From Candidatus Acidiferrum typicum (GTDB lineage: Bacteria > Acidobacteriota > Terriglobia > Acidiferrales > UBA7541): a stretch of 13,533 bases of DNA. Each line of letters opens with the position of its first letter. Positions within the stretch are counted from its first letter, which is position 1. Location: assembly GCA_025463105.1 (NCBI GenBank), contig JAOAPW010000201.1, forward strand, positions 1-13,533, read 5' to 3'. Shown piece after piece: positions 5,952 through 12,961 of this stretch. Position numbers and translations under genes: made by a program. Below the pieces are notes generated by a model, which was given only the letters and a program-made list of their open reading frames with translations, was not told where the DNA came from and ran no database searches.

Positions 5952-6352
5952 AGGTCCCCCTCATTAAATTTGCTTGGGCTTGGTTTTCCGCTCGCGCTTG
6001 GTGGATGAGTTTAAGCTGAATTTCAGCTTCCGCTTCAGTTAGCCCCTCATAGAACAGATTAATCCGGGCGACATTTGGGTCGATCAGGAAATCTACCTAG
6101 AGAAGCATAAAACTACCTGTATGACTCCCCGCAAAACGACAAAAGTGGCAACTCTTCGAAAAACAAAGCATCAGAATATTTATGAACCGGTTGAGTTTAT
6201 TGCCGATCACGGTCGTCACAGATTCGGGAGTCCCGGCAGACTCGTATTCAATTGGACTCCGGACTTGGCAGCAACAATGACTCGGACATCGGTAAAGCGT
6301 ATGTTGATCTTATGGGAACTATAGAACCATTGGATCGGATTCGGAGGCACAC
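5952..6352. other. 400-bp intergenic region between divergent genes
   Basis: This gap separates the OmpA gene (minus) from the small zinc-ribbon gene (plus) and should hold both promoters, but I cannot point to a convincing -35/-10 pair. It contains a 17-bp palindrome (6013-6029). It also contains a minus-strand stretch (6096 down to about 5952) whose translation looks protein-like but lacks a start codon after an in-frame TAG. A 67-codon plus-strand ORF at 6121-6324 has no ribosome site and no recognisable content; I do not call it a gene. Confidence 0.6.
6013..6029. promoter_or_regulatory. 17-bp perfect inverted repeat upstream of the OmpA gene
   Basis: AAGCTGAA-T-TTCAGCTT has 8-bp arms around one central base, 62 bp upstream of the OmpA start codon. 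It could be an operator. It also lies in the protein-like stretch described for this gap, where it would encode part of EAEIQL, so it may be fortuitous. Confidence 0.3.
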
Positions 6353-6682
6353 ATGGTATTCCTGCCCTTAATGATCGCAATTGCAGGGGTATTGGCCTTA
6401 TCGCTGAGACCGTGGCCTTTTTTCGACACGTCCGATGAATCGCGAGAGGGGGGCGAGCGGACTTCCGGCCGAAACGTGGCCTGGGAATTCGGAAAATGGG
6501 TGGAGGGGCAAGCGCTTGCTCGCGGGCTCAACGTTCGTGGCGTGGCCCGTTCCGTGCCAATCGTATGCCCGAAATGCCGCAAGGCCTCAAATTATTTTGT
6601 CTATCCCGACGAACTTTGTGTGCGCTGCTGGCGCGCCAGCCTTAAACCCTTACCGACTCCCCTGAAGGGCAATCACTCGTAA
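6353..6682 (+). CDS. Small membrane-anchored zinc-ribbon protein, function unknown
   Basis: The 109-residue protein starts at an ATG preceded by GGAGG with a 5-nt gap, one of the best ribosome sites in the window. This argues that the gene is real despite no recognised family. Residues 2-19 (VFLPLMIAIAGVLALSLR) form one hydrophobic membrane segment near the N terminus. A polar linker follows. The C-terminal part holds CPKC (72-75) and CVRC (89-92), two CxxC pairs 13 residues apart, which should bind one zinc ion. Proteins of this shape are often small cytoplasmic-side or envelope zinc ribbons of unknown role. It is divergent from the OmpA gene and convergent with the secreted-protein gene, whose stop lies 9 bp away. 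Confidence 0.7.
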   Translation: MVFLPLMIAIAGVLALSLRPWPFFDTSDESREGGERTSGRNVAWEFGKWVEGQALARGLNVRGVARSVPIVCPKCRKASNYFVYPDELCVRCWRASLKPLPTPLKGNHS

Positions 6683-6691
6683 TTAATAACT

Positions 6692-7408
6692 TCACTTCTC
6701 TGCTTTACCGCTGTCAGGCGGGAAAAGATAGCTGTTATTCTCCTCGCAAACCTGTTCCGAAATTTCCCAGCCAGGCTTTAAATCAAAAATCCTCTGTGCC
6801 GTCCACGATTTTACGTACGTCTTCGGATCGTCGATGGTGATGTCGACCTTCAATACTTCATGACTCACTCGCTGAATTCGTTCCACGAGATGCAGTGCGT
6901 CTGAGTGGGGGTGCTTTGTACCATCGATCCAGGTTTTGTCGTTGAATCCGATTGTGTCCACGACGAGCGTGTTTCCCTGCCACTTGCCAACCGAATTTCC
7001 CATATAAGTAGGCGTCAGATCCTTGGGATGATCTCGTCCGTCGGTATAAATCTGCCGGATCAGGTGCTGATATTCGTAGATGATCAATACGCGCTCGGGC
7101 AGCGTAATAATTTCGAATGGATATGGCTCGGTCCAGACTCGCGGAACTCCCGGCGGGATGCAGAGCACAACAAGTGTGTCTTTTTGCGGACCGGCTTTAA
7201 CGCGTTCCTCGCCCCAGGGCAGGAAAGGAGCGCCGCCCTCGAAGGAAAAATTAGCCCGCACGTTACCCTGCGTGAACCATACGCCCGAAAGATCATGTGT
7301 CTGGTCTGGATCTTTAGTTTTTGATGCTTGAGGCGCACCTGCAAGACAAACGCAGGAGAGACCCAACGTGGAGGCGATGGTGACGAATAAAAAAGCGCGG
7401 TATCTCAT
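6692..7408 (-). CDS. Secreted protein of unknown function, DUF6152-associated (DLSGVW family)
   Basis: The 238-residue protein has a signal peptide (MRYRAFLFVTIASTLGLSCVCLAGA). The conserved features are DLSGVW near the N terminus, a Pro-rich LCIPPGVPRVWTEPYPFEI segment, YEYQHLIRQIYTDGRDHPKDL, TYMGNSVGKWQGNTLVVDTIGFND, HSDALHLVERIQR and a C-terminal DPKTYVKSWT. From family memory, this pattern recurs in many acidobacterial and proteobacterial secreted proteins of undefined function, often beside DUF6152 genes as here (42-bp gap). The fold is probably beta-rich and lipocalin-like; that is inference. I chose the ATG at 7408, which has GGAGG 8 nt upstream; an ATG five codons earlier has an ill-spaced site. 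It is the last gene of the probable operon. Confidence 0.8.
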   Translation of the reverse strand: MRYRAFLFVTIASTLGLSCVCLAGAPQASKTKDPDQTHDLSGVWFTQGNVRANFSFEGGAPFLPWGEERVKAGPQKDTLVVLCIPPGVPRVWTEPYPFEIITLPERVLIIYEYQHLIRQIYTDGRDHPKDLTPTYMGNSVGKWQGNTLVVDTIGFNDKTWIDGTKHPHSDALHLVERIQRVSHEVLKVDITIDDPKTYVKSWTAQRIFDLKPGWEISEQVCEENNSYLFPPDSGKAEK

Positions 7409-7450
7409 TGAAGTGACCTCCATTTCCTGCGATTCGCAAACATAACGAGG

Positions 7451-7834
7451 CTACTCGTAAGGTGCGGAGAGCACTCGGCCGTCGGCCAGCGTAATTTTCA
7501 TGAGCAACAAAACAGGCTTGCCGTTTTTACCCGGATGCCCGGTAATCGAAACGGTGTCTCCCGCTTTCAAGGAATCTTTTTTAAATCCGGCCCGCACCAT
7601 CATGTTCAGGCTTACGCCTTCCACATTCCAATCCACGGTCTTGCCGGCCTCTTTCTCCACCTTCAACGTGATCTGCACGTGCGGGTTGATCAATTCATAG
7701 TCAACGACAGTGCCCTTGATCGTTGATGTTTGATCCATCTGGAAGTTCGCAAAACCGTGATGCGCAAGGACTGGACGCGATACCAGAAGCAGACTCATTG
7801 CGAGGCCGAACAGTATCCATCGATTATTTTTCAC
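7451..7834 (-). CDS. DUF6152 family secreted protein
   Basis: The 127-residue protein (GTG start at 7834, GGAG 7 nt upstream) has a clear signal peptide ending VLA, so the mature chain would begin HHGFANF. The following IKGTVVDYELINPHVQITLKV, TVDWNVEGVSLNMMVRAGF, LKAGDTVSITGHPGKNGKP and LADGRVL segments match the DUF6152 small beta-barrel (OB-like) pattern. The biochemical role is unknown. The family-wide N-terminal His-His after cleavage and the NPH motif (50-52) suggest metal binding, but this is inference. A TTG start five codons earlier is possible and would be less well placed for the ribosome site. It sits 48 bp after the DUF885 gene and 42 bp before the secreted-protein gene, probably in one transcript. 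Confidence 0.88.
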   Translation of the reverse strand: MKNNRWILFGLAMSLLLVSRPVLAHHGFANFQMDQTSTIKGTVVDYELINPHVQITLKVEKEAGKTVDWNVEGVSLNMMVRAGFKKDSLKAGDTVSITGHPGKNGKPVLLLMKITLADGRVLSAPYE

Positions 7835-7882
7835 CGTGGCACTCCACAAATCCGAATTCCGTTCACGTTCAGTTCCGAATCG

Positions 7883-9595
7883 CTATTGCAAAAGCTGGCC
7901 CAGCGCGGGCAACGGCACCGCACTCTCCTTCAAAGCGGCATCGTGAAATTCGGAAAGCATGAACGCCGAGCCCTTGCGCTTCTTGTATTCTTCACGGGTG
8001 TCCAGCCAGCCTCGCAGGCCCACAAAATATGTCGGCAATTGACAAGAAGAAAGCTGCGCGCGCTGCAACTTGGCCGTCGCCTCTTCCTTCTCCTGAAACG
8101 TGTCATTGATCATCAGGTCCAATGCCTGCTGATCCGTCATGCCCATGGTCTGAAGCCGGATGTCAAGAATCGCATTCGCGATGGAGCGCAGTAGTTGCTT
8201 GTAAAACGTCAGCCGAAGCTCAACGCTGCTGTCCATGAATCCTTCTTCCGACATCATTTGCTGGGTGTATAACGCCCAACCCTCGACGTAGGGCACGTTC
8301 CCGAAGATATTGCGGAGCGCTCGACGTGATTTCGGTTCGAGATTGTCGGCAACCTCAAACTGCACGTAGTGCCCGGGCATGGCTTCGTGAATCGTGATCT
8401 GCATTAATCCGTAGCGGTTGTATTCGCGAAGCTTTGAATCAATGCGCTCCTTGGGCCAATTGCTGGGGATCGGCGTCACCCAGTAAAATGCGCCCAGTTG
8501 CGGTTCAAACGCGGGTGCGGGATTGAATCCCGCAACTCCATAGGTTCCGCGCATGAACTCCGGCGTAGGGATGACTTGCAGGTTGTTTCGGGAAGGAAGT
8601 GTGACCAGATGCTTTTGGCGAACGAATTCGGTCGCCACGTCCAAATCCTTGCGAGCCTCGTCCATGAAATGTTCCGGAGTGGTGTGCTGCCTGGCAATCG
8701 CATCGAGCGCTTCGCGGATCGAATGCGGCGCCGCGAGTTTGGCCATCTGCTCGCGCGCGTCTTTGAGCGCCGCTTCCGCTTCAGACAATACCTGGTCGGG
8801 CGTCTTGCCCGCGACAAGCGTGTAAGCAAACTTCTGGGCATAGCGCTCCTTGCCCAACCGCCAATCGCTGGTCCGCTTTGAAAGATCGTCCTTGAGATAC
8901 GCACTGAAGGCATGCAACGAATTCAATGCAGGCAGCGCAGCCTTATCGAAATCAGCCTTGAGATTTGCCGGCACTTTCGCGCGTAGCGTCTTGTCAATCA
9001 GGGCGATATTTCCATCGTTCTCTTCTCGCGCCACTCGATTCCATACGTCCGGTGCGTCGGCCAGATTCATTTTTGCCTGTTCCACGAGCATAGGAACTTG
9101 TGAAAGCCGCTGGATGATATGCCCGAAGCGAACATCGAGAGGCGCGTATTCAAGCACGAAGGGACTGAACAACGCATTGCCTACCAGTTCCACGTAGGTC
9201 GTAGGGTTGTGCCGGTAATTTTGGATTTGCTGTAAATCCAGCAAGGAGAGATCGATCGCATTCTGAATGATCTGGTAGTCGGCGCGCTCTTCCGCTGACA
9301 GTGTCTGTTGATCAATCGCCGCCAGCCTGTCCTTGAAGTCGGCATCAAACTTTCGTGCCGCTTCTATGCCAGATGGACTGAAGTCGTCTAGCTTCTCATC
9401 AAGCTTTACGCCCTGGTGCTCATGATAGCCTGCCTGCGTGGCTGACACCGGCGATAGCGCCAGCGAACCATAGACAAAATCTGCGGTCAGCTTCGAGAAA
9501 TCCGGTTTTTGTTTTTCCTGATTCATTTTGCAACCGGCCATTGAAAGAACGGACGCGATGACTGCAACCGAAATGGCTTTACACGTTAGCCACAT
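7883..9595 (-). CDS. DUF885 family lipoprotein (putative metallohydrolase)
   Basis: The 570-residue protein has a lipoprotein signal (AVIASVLSMAGC, lipid-modified Cys at residue 22). The DUF885 pattern follows: an early SPVSATQAGYHEHQ segment, a long helical middle, GFNPAPAFEPQLGAFYWVTPIP, and the motif HEAMPGH at 403-409. VEGWALYTQQMM comes next, and IANAILDIRLQTMGMTDQQALDLM lies near the C terminus. HExxxGH followed downstream by an E in EGWALY resembles metallopeptidase zinc sites, and family members are thought to be hydrolases, possibly peptidases; activity is not established for most. It should be anchored on a membrane facing the periplasm. It lies 45 bp after the MFS gene, so it may process a compound that the operon's transporters import. 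The ribosome site is weak. Confidence 0.9.
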   Translation of the reverse strand: MWLTCKAISVAVIASVLSMAGCKMNQEKQKPDFSKLTADFVYGSLALSPVSATQAGYHEHQGVKLDEKLDDFSPSGIEAARKFDADFKDRLAAIDQQTLSAEERADYQIIQNAIDLSLLDLQQIQNYRHNPTTYVELVGNALFSPFVLEYAPLDVRFGHIIQRLSQVPMLVEQAKMNLADAPDVWNRVAREENDGNIALIDKTLRAKVPANLKADFDKAALPALNSLHAFSAYLKDDLSKRTSDWRLGKERYAQKFAYTLVAGKTPDQVLSEAEAALKDAREQMAKLAAPHSIREALDAIARQHTTPEHFMDEARKDLDVATEFVRQKHLVTLPSRNNLQVIPTPEFMRGTYGVAGFNPAPAFEPQLGAFYWVTPIPSNWPKERIDSKLREYNRYGLMQITIHEAMPGHYVQFEVADNLEPKSRRALRNIFGNVPYVEGWALYTQQMMSEEGFMDSSVELRLTFYKQLLRSIANAILDIRLQTMGMTDQQALDLMINDTFQEKEEATAKLQRAQLSSCQLPTYFVGLRGWLDTREEYKKRKGSAFMLSEFHDAALKESAVPLPALGQLLQ

Positions 9596-9640
9596 AAGCG
9601 TTCACCGAACCATTCTGGCGGCGCGCGTCCACCAACAGGC

Positions 9641-10897
9641 TCAAGTCGAAACAGGAACAGCAGGAACAGCATCAACAGGTTGATGGAAGCTTCGCCCCTT
9701 GCGTTCCTTCCCGAGCAGCAGCGTCACGATGAGCACGGCAATCGTGACGGTTTCAAAACCGGCCAGCGCCCACTGGTAGCCCACATGCTCACTCAACATA
9801 AACTCAAGCGAATTGGTTTTTGCGGCGAGCAGAATCCCAAGCTGATACGCAAGTCCGGGGACTAATCCGCGTGTCTCATCCGGCGAAAGCTCACTCAAAT
9901 GAACGGGAATGACTCCCCATGCACCCTGCACTCCTGCCTGCATCAGAAAAGATCCAACGATGAGCGCAAGGAGTGAATTCCCGAAAGCCCAGAGCGGGAT
10001 CACCAGTAACGCCAATGCCATTGCAGTGATCATGGTGCGTCTCCGCCCCAGTCTGTCCGAGAACTGCCCGAACACAATCGCTCCGATGATTGCGCCGACA
10101 TTGTAAATGATGGCCATGTACGATTGCATGGCCGGACTGAATTTGTGAACGGTGCCCAGAAAATCCGGATAGAGGTCCTGCGTCCCGTGCGAAAGAAACA
10201 TCATGAACGTCATCAGTAAAACCAGATAGAGAAAACTCTTCCACTGCGTGGCGACGATCTTGAGTACCGCTCCGGTCGAGGGCGCCCGATGCTGTTTCCA
10301 TGCTTCCGATTCCGGCACACGAGCGGAGATATAAAACGCCAGCAGCGCCGGCAGCCCGCCTATCCAGAACATCGGACGCCAACCCCACGTTGGCAGGACA
10401 AACCGCGCCACAACTGCGGCCAGCAGATATCCCATCGAGTAGCCGCTCTGCAATATCCCGGAAAGAATGCCGCGCCACCGCGGCGGCACTGATTCCATCG
10501 CCAGCGACGCTCCAATACCCCACTCCCCGCCCATGCCAATTCCATACAGCGCGCGCATCACCAAAAAGAATGTGAGATTTGGTGAGAAACCGCACGCTAC
10601 CTCAACTACGGAAAAGAAAACCACATTGGCCATTAAAGGAATGCGCCGGCCATACCGATCCGTGAGCAGTCCGAAAATGAGCGCGCCCACAGGGCGCATC
10701 ACCAGCGTCACAAACAAAGAAGCGATGATCTCTTTTTTCCCGACATGAAATTCCGCGGCGAGCTTGTCAATCAGGAACACAACGACAAAAAAATCAAACG
10801 CATCGAGCGTCCATCCCAGAAAAGACGCCGTCACCGCGTGCGCCTGGCCGGATCCCGAAAGTCCCGGGACTCCGCTATCACGCCCCTTATTAATCAA
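9641..10897 (-). CDS. MFS transporter, carboxylate (sialate/lactate-type, SHS-like) family
   Basis: The longer open frame upstream reads through the symporter gene. The real start is probably the TTG at 10897, which has GGAGG 5 nt upstream and gives 418 residues with about 12 membrane segments. Hallmarks are FLGWTLDAFDFFVVVFLIDKLAAEF in TM1, RPVGALIFGLLTDRYGRRIPLM (the TM2-TM3 MFS motif), MGGEWGIGASLAMESVPPRWRG in TM4-TM5 and FGQFSDRLGRRRTMI after TM7-TM8. The GWxLDAFDFF opening and the GGEWG motif are typical of proton symporters for lactate, pyruvate, sialate and aromatic acids. The start overlaps the symporter stop by 8 bp, implying translational coupling. The divergent 2-hydroxyacid dehydrogenase points to lactate or a related acid as substrate; that is inference. 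Confidence 0.87.
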   Translation of the reverse strand: MINKGRDSGVPGLSGSGQAHAVTASFLGWTLDAFDFFVVVFLIDKLAAEFHVGKKEIIASLFVTLVMRPVGALIFGLLTDRYGRRIPLMANVVFFSVVEVACGFSPNLTFFLVMRALYGIGMGGEWGIGASLAMESVPPRWRGILSGILQSGYSMGYLLAAVVARFVLPTWGWRPMFWIGGLPALLAFYISARVPESEAWKQHRAPSTGAVLKIVATQWKSFLYLVLLMTFMMFLSHGTQDLYPDFLGTVHKFSPAMQSYMAIIYNVGAIIGAIVFGQFSDRLGRRRTMITAMALALLVIPLWAFGNSLLALIVGSFLMQAGVQGAWGVIPVHLSELSPDETRGLVPGLAYQLGILLAAKTNSLEFMLSEHVGYQWALAGFETVTIAVLIVTLLLGKERKGRSFHQPVDAVPAVPVST

Positions 10898-12698
10898 TGA
10901 CCCCTCCCGTAAAAGTACCGCTGACGCGCTGCACGATGTCGCGATAGAGCAGGCCCGCGCAAACAGCGGCCAATCCCAGCAGCAAGCTTCCCACCCCAAT
11001 TTTACCGAAGCAAATCTTGCCGACGCCAAATAATGTCGCGTACACCATCGCACAACCGAGCATCCATGCCAACAAGTTCCGGCCCAGATCGCGTGTTTGC
11101 GGTAACTCCGGAGCAAGCGCGGCGATGCGCCGCCATCCCGTCACATGCGGTCGCACTTTCCGATAAAAACGAAGCAAGACGTCGTCGGGTTCAGCGGGAG
11201 TCAACAGAGTTACGATCACCCACACCGCCGTCGTCACACCTGTCGTCGCCAGCGACGTCTTCGCAAAGATCACCGGCGCAATGCCTCTGAAAATATGCCA
11301 CTGATGCAGCCCGAGCGTCATCCCCAGAGCCGTCGCCATCGCCGAAATTTCACTCCAGGCATTGACGCGCCACCAGTACCAGCGCAGCAAATAAACACCG
11401 CCCGTTCCCGCACCGACCTCCAGCACCGCTTCCCATCCCTGACTGATTGTAGCCAATCGCGCCGACACCAGCGCCGAGACAGCTACCAGCAAAAGCGTCG
11501 CGATCCGTGAGATGTTTACATAATGTTTTTCCGAGGCGTTGCGACGCATGAAGCGCCGGTAAAAATCCTCCACCAGGTACGAACTTCCCCAATTGAGCTG
11601 CGTCGCAATGGTGGACATGAACGCCGCCATGAACCCCGCAATTAAAATCCCGCGCAGCGCGTGCGGCATCGTGCGGATCGCGACAAGCATGTAGCCGGAT
11701 TCAGGATGCGCCAACCCAGGATAAAGCGCCGCGGCCGCGAGGGCCGTAAGAATCCAAGGCCAGGGACGCACGGCGTAGTGCGCGATGTTGAACCACAGCA
11801 CCGAGAGCAGGCCGTGCCGCTCATCTTTCGCACTGAAAATTCGCTGCGCGATATAGCCGCCTCCGCCCGGCTCCGATCCCGGATACCAGAACGCCCACCA
11901 CTGTACGCACAAATGCACCACAAATGTCAGCACCGGCAGCGTCCAAAGCGCTTCTGTCGTTAATCCGCGCGAAAAATCAGGCAACATCGCCGTGATATCG
12001 GCCGCTTGGGGACCCGCCACCGCCCGCAAAACTGCAAGTTTTGCAAGCATCGCGGACATTCCGCCGGCGGCCTTTACACCGTAATATGCAACCGCAATTA
12101 CGATGGCCATCTTCAGCACAAATTGAAACAGATCGGTCCACAATACTCCCCAGAGCCCGCCCAGCGAAACATAAAATCCAGTGAACGGAATCAGAAAGAA
12201 AATGCAGATGGCGAGACTCGTGTTTTCGCTCTGGCCGAGCACCGATCCCACGATGCTGGTCATCGCCTTGGTCACCCAGCCGAGGATCAGGCAATTCATT
12301 AAAACGCCAAGATAAATCGCGCGAAATCCTCGCAAAAACGCGGCCGGTTTTCCCGCGTAACGCATTTCAGCGAACTGCACATCGGTGAGCAGTCCGGAGC
12401 GCTTCCAAAGCCGCGCGAACAGGAACACCGTCATCATTCCCGACGGCAAAAAACTCCACCACAGCCAGTTCCCAGCAATTCCTTGCGTGTAAACCAGGCC
12501 GGTGACGACAAGCGGAGTATCCGCGGCGAATGTTGTCGCCACCATGGACGTTCCCGCCAGCCACCACGTCACTTGGCGTCCCGATACGAAATAATCCTCC
12601 GTGCTACGGCTCGACCGGCGGCGAAAAAATAGCCCGAGCAGCAGCATCAACAGCAGATACCCGAGGATCACGGTCCAGTCGAGCAGTGTCAGCGTCAT
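10890..12698 (-). CDS. Sodium:solute symporter (SSS family)
   Basis: The 602-residue integral membrane protein has the SSS N terminus (LLDWTVILGYLLLMLLLGLFFRRR, then STEDYFVSGRQVTWWLAGTSMVATTFAADTPLVVTG). It also has the family signature around VSLGGLWGVLWTDLFQFVLKM and the later FMAAFMSTIATQLNWGSSYLVEDFYRR segment. About 13-15 membrane segments are expected, with an extra C-terminal cytoplasmic part and two final helices. SSS proteins import solutes such as sugars, proline, acetate or nucleosides with sodium; the branch with a WYPGSEPGGGGYIAQR loop is seen in Bacteroidota/Acidobacteriota, where substrates are mostly unassigned. I prefer the ATG at 12698 over the TTG one codon earlier; neither has a strong ribosome site. 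It is the first gene of the operon and overlaps the MFS gene by 8 bp. Confidence 0.9.
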   Translation of the reverse strand: MTLTLLDWTVILGYLLLMLLLGLFFRRRSSRSTEDYFVSGRQVTWWLAGTSMVATTFAADTPLVVTGLVYTQGIAGNWLWWSFLPSGMMTVFLFARLWKRSGLLTDVQFAEMRYAGKPAAFLRGFRAIYLGVLMNCLILGWVTKAMTSIVGSVLGQSENTSLAICIFFLIPFTGFYVSLGGLWGVLWTDLFQFVLKMAIVIAVAYYGVKAAGGMSAMLAKLAVLRAVAGPQAADITAMLPDFSRGLTTEALWTLPVLTFVVHLCVQWWAFWYPGSEPGGGGYIAQRIFSAKDERHGLLSVLWFNIAHYAVRPWPWILTALAAAALYPGLAHPESGYMLVAIRTMPHALRGILIAGFMAAFMSTIATQLNWGSSYLVEDFYRRFMRRNASEKHYVNISRIATLLLVAVSALVSARLATISQGWEAVLEVGAGTGGVYLLRWYWWRVNAWSEISAMATALGMTLGLHQWHIFRGIAPVIFAKTSLATTGVTTAVWVIVTLLTPAEPDDVLLRFYRKVRPHVTGWRRIAALAPELPQTRDLGRNLLAWMLGCAMVYATLFGVGKICFGKIGVGSLLLGLAAVCAGLLYRDIVQRVSGTFTGGVID

Positions 12699-12717
12699 CA
12701 ATCACTTTGTCCGCAGC

Positions 12718-12800
12718 TTTTGTGGGACAGGCACTCCTGCCTGACCACGTGTGCTGTGGCGATGCCGTCCCGGACAGACAAGATTGTCTGTCCTACAAAA
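12718..12800. repeat. 83-bp REPIN/MITE-like element with two hairpins and inverted ends
   Basis: The ends are imperfect inverted repeats: TTTTGTGGGACAGGCA at the left, and at the right the complement of TTTTGTAGGACAGACA. Inside are two hairpins. GGACAGGCA-CTCC-TGCCTGACC (12725-12746) has one mismatch. GGACAGACAA-GA-TTGTCTGTCC (12772-12793) is a perfect 10-bp stem. Two related palindromes in opposite orientation flanking a short spacer are the layout of REP doublets (REPINs) moved by RAYT transposases. No transposase gene is present here. Only one copy lies in this window, so dispersal is inferred. Confidence 0.65.
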
Positions 12801-12810
12801 TCGGTTGCTT

Positions 12811-12839
12811 AGTGTCGTCACAACTTGCAAACGTGTCAA
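12811..12839 (-). promoter_or_regulatory. Candidate promoter of the symporter operon
   Basis: On the minus strand TTGACA (12839-12834) is a perfect -35 box. After a 17-bp spacer GACACT (12816-12811) keeps the A2 and T6 positions of a -10 box but is otherwise poor. Transcription would start near 12804, so the 83-bp double-hairpin repeat would fill almost the whole 5' leader of the symporter mRNA. Confidence 0.4.
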
Positions 12840-12922
12840 ATATAAATCCGTCTTGCGACTCGGCGGGCGTAGACATGCTGGAGTACAATGCGTGCCGCCA
12901 TACCAAACCAAAGACCACGCTT

Positions 12923-12942
12923 TGCGGTGAATTTCTACCGCA
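12923..12942. promoter_or_regulatory. Inverted repeat just upstream of the 2-hydroxyacid dehydrogenase gene
   Basis: TGCGGT-(8 nt)-ACCGCA is a 20-bp inverted repeat with 6-bp arms, ending 19 bp before the ATG at 12962. The position suits a repressor site blocking initiation, but no cognate regulator gene is in the window, and it does not match the LldR-type consensus I know. Confidence 0.35.
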
Positions 12943-12961
12943 CTGCCAAATGGGGTAAAGA

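Noticed and set aside
6121..6324. 67-codon plus-strand ORF upstream of the zinc-ribbon gene
   Set aside because: It has no Shine-Dalgarno sequence, no recognisable domain and an unremarkable composition. Its length is within chance for this gap.
10898..11116. N-terminal extension of the MFS gene by 73 residues
   Set aside because: This segment is a shadow of the symporter C terminus in another frame. The TTG at 10897 has a good ribosome site and gives a normal MFS N terminus.
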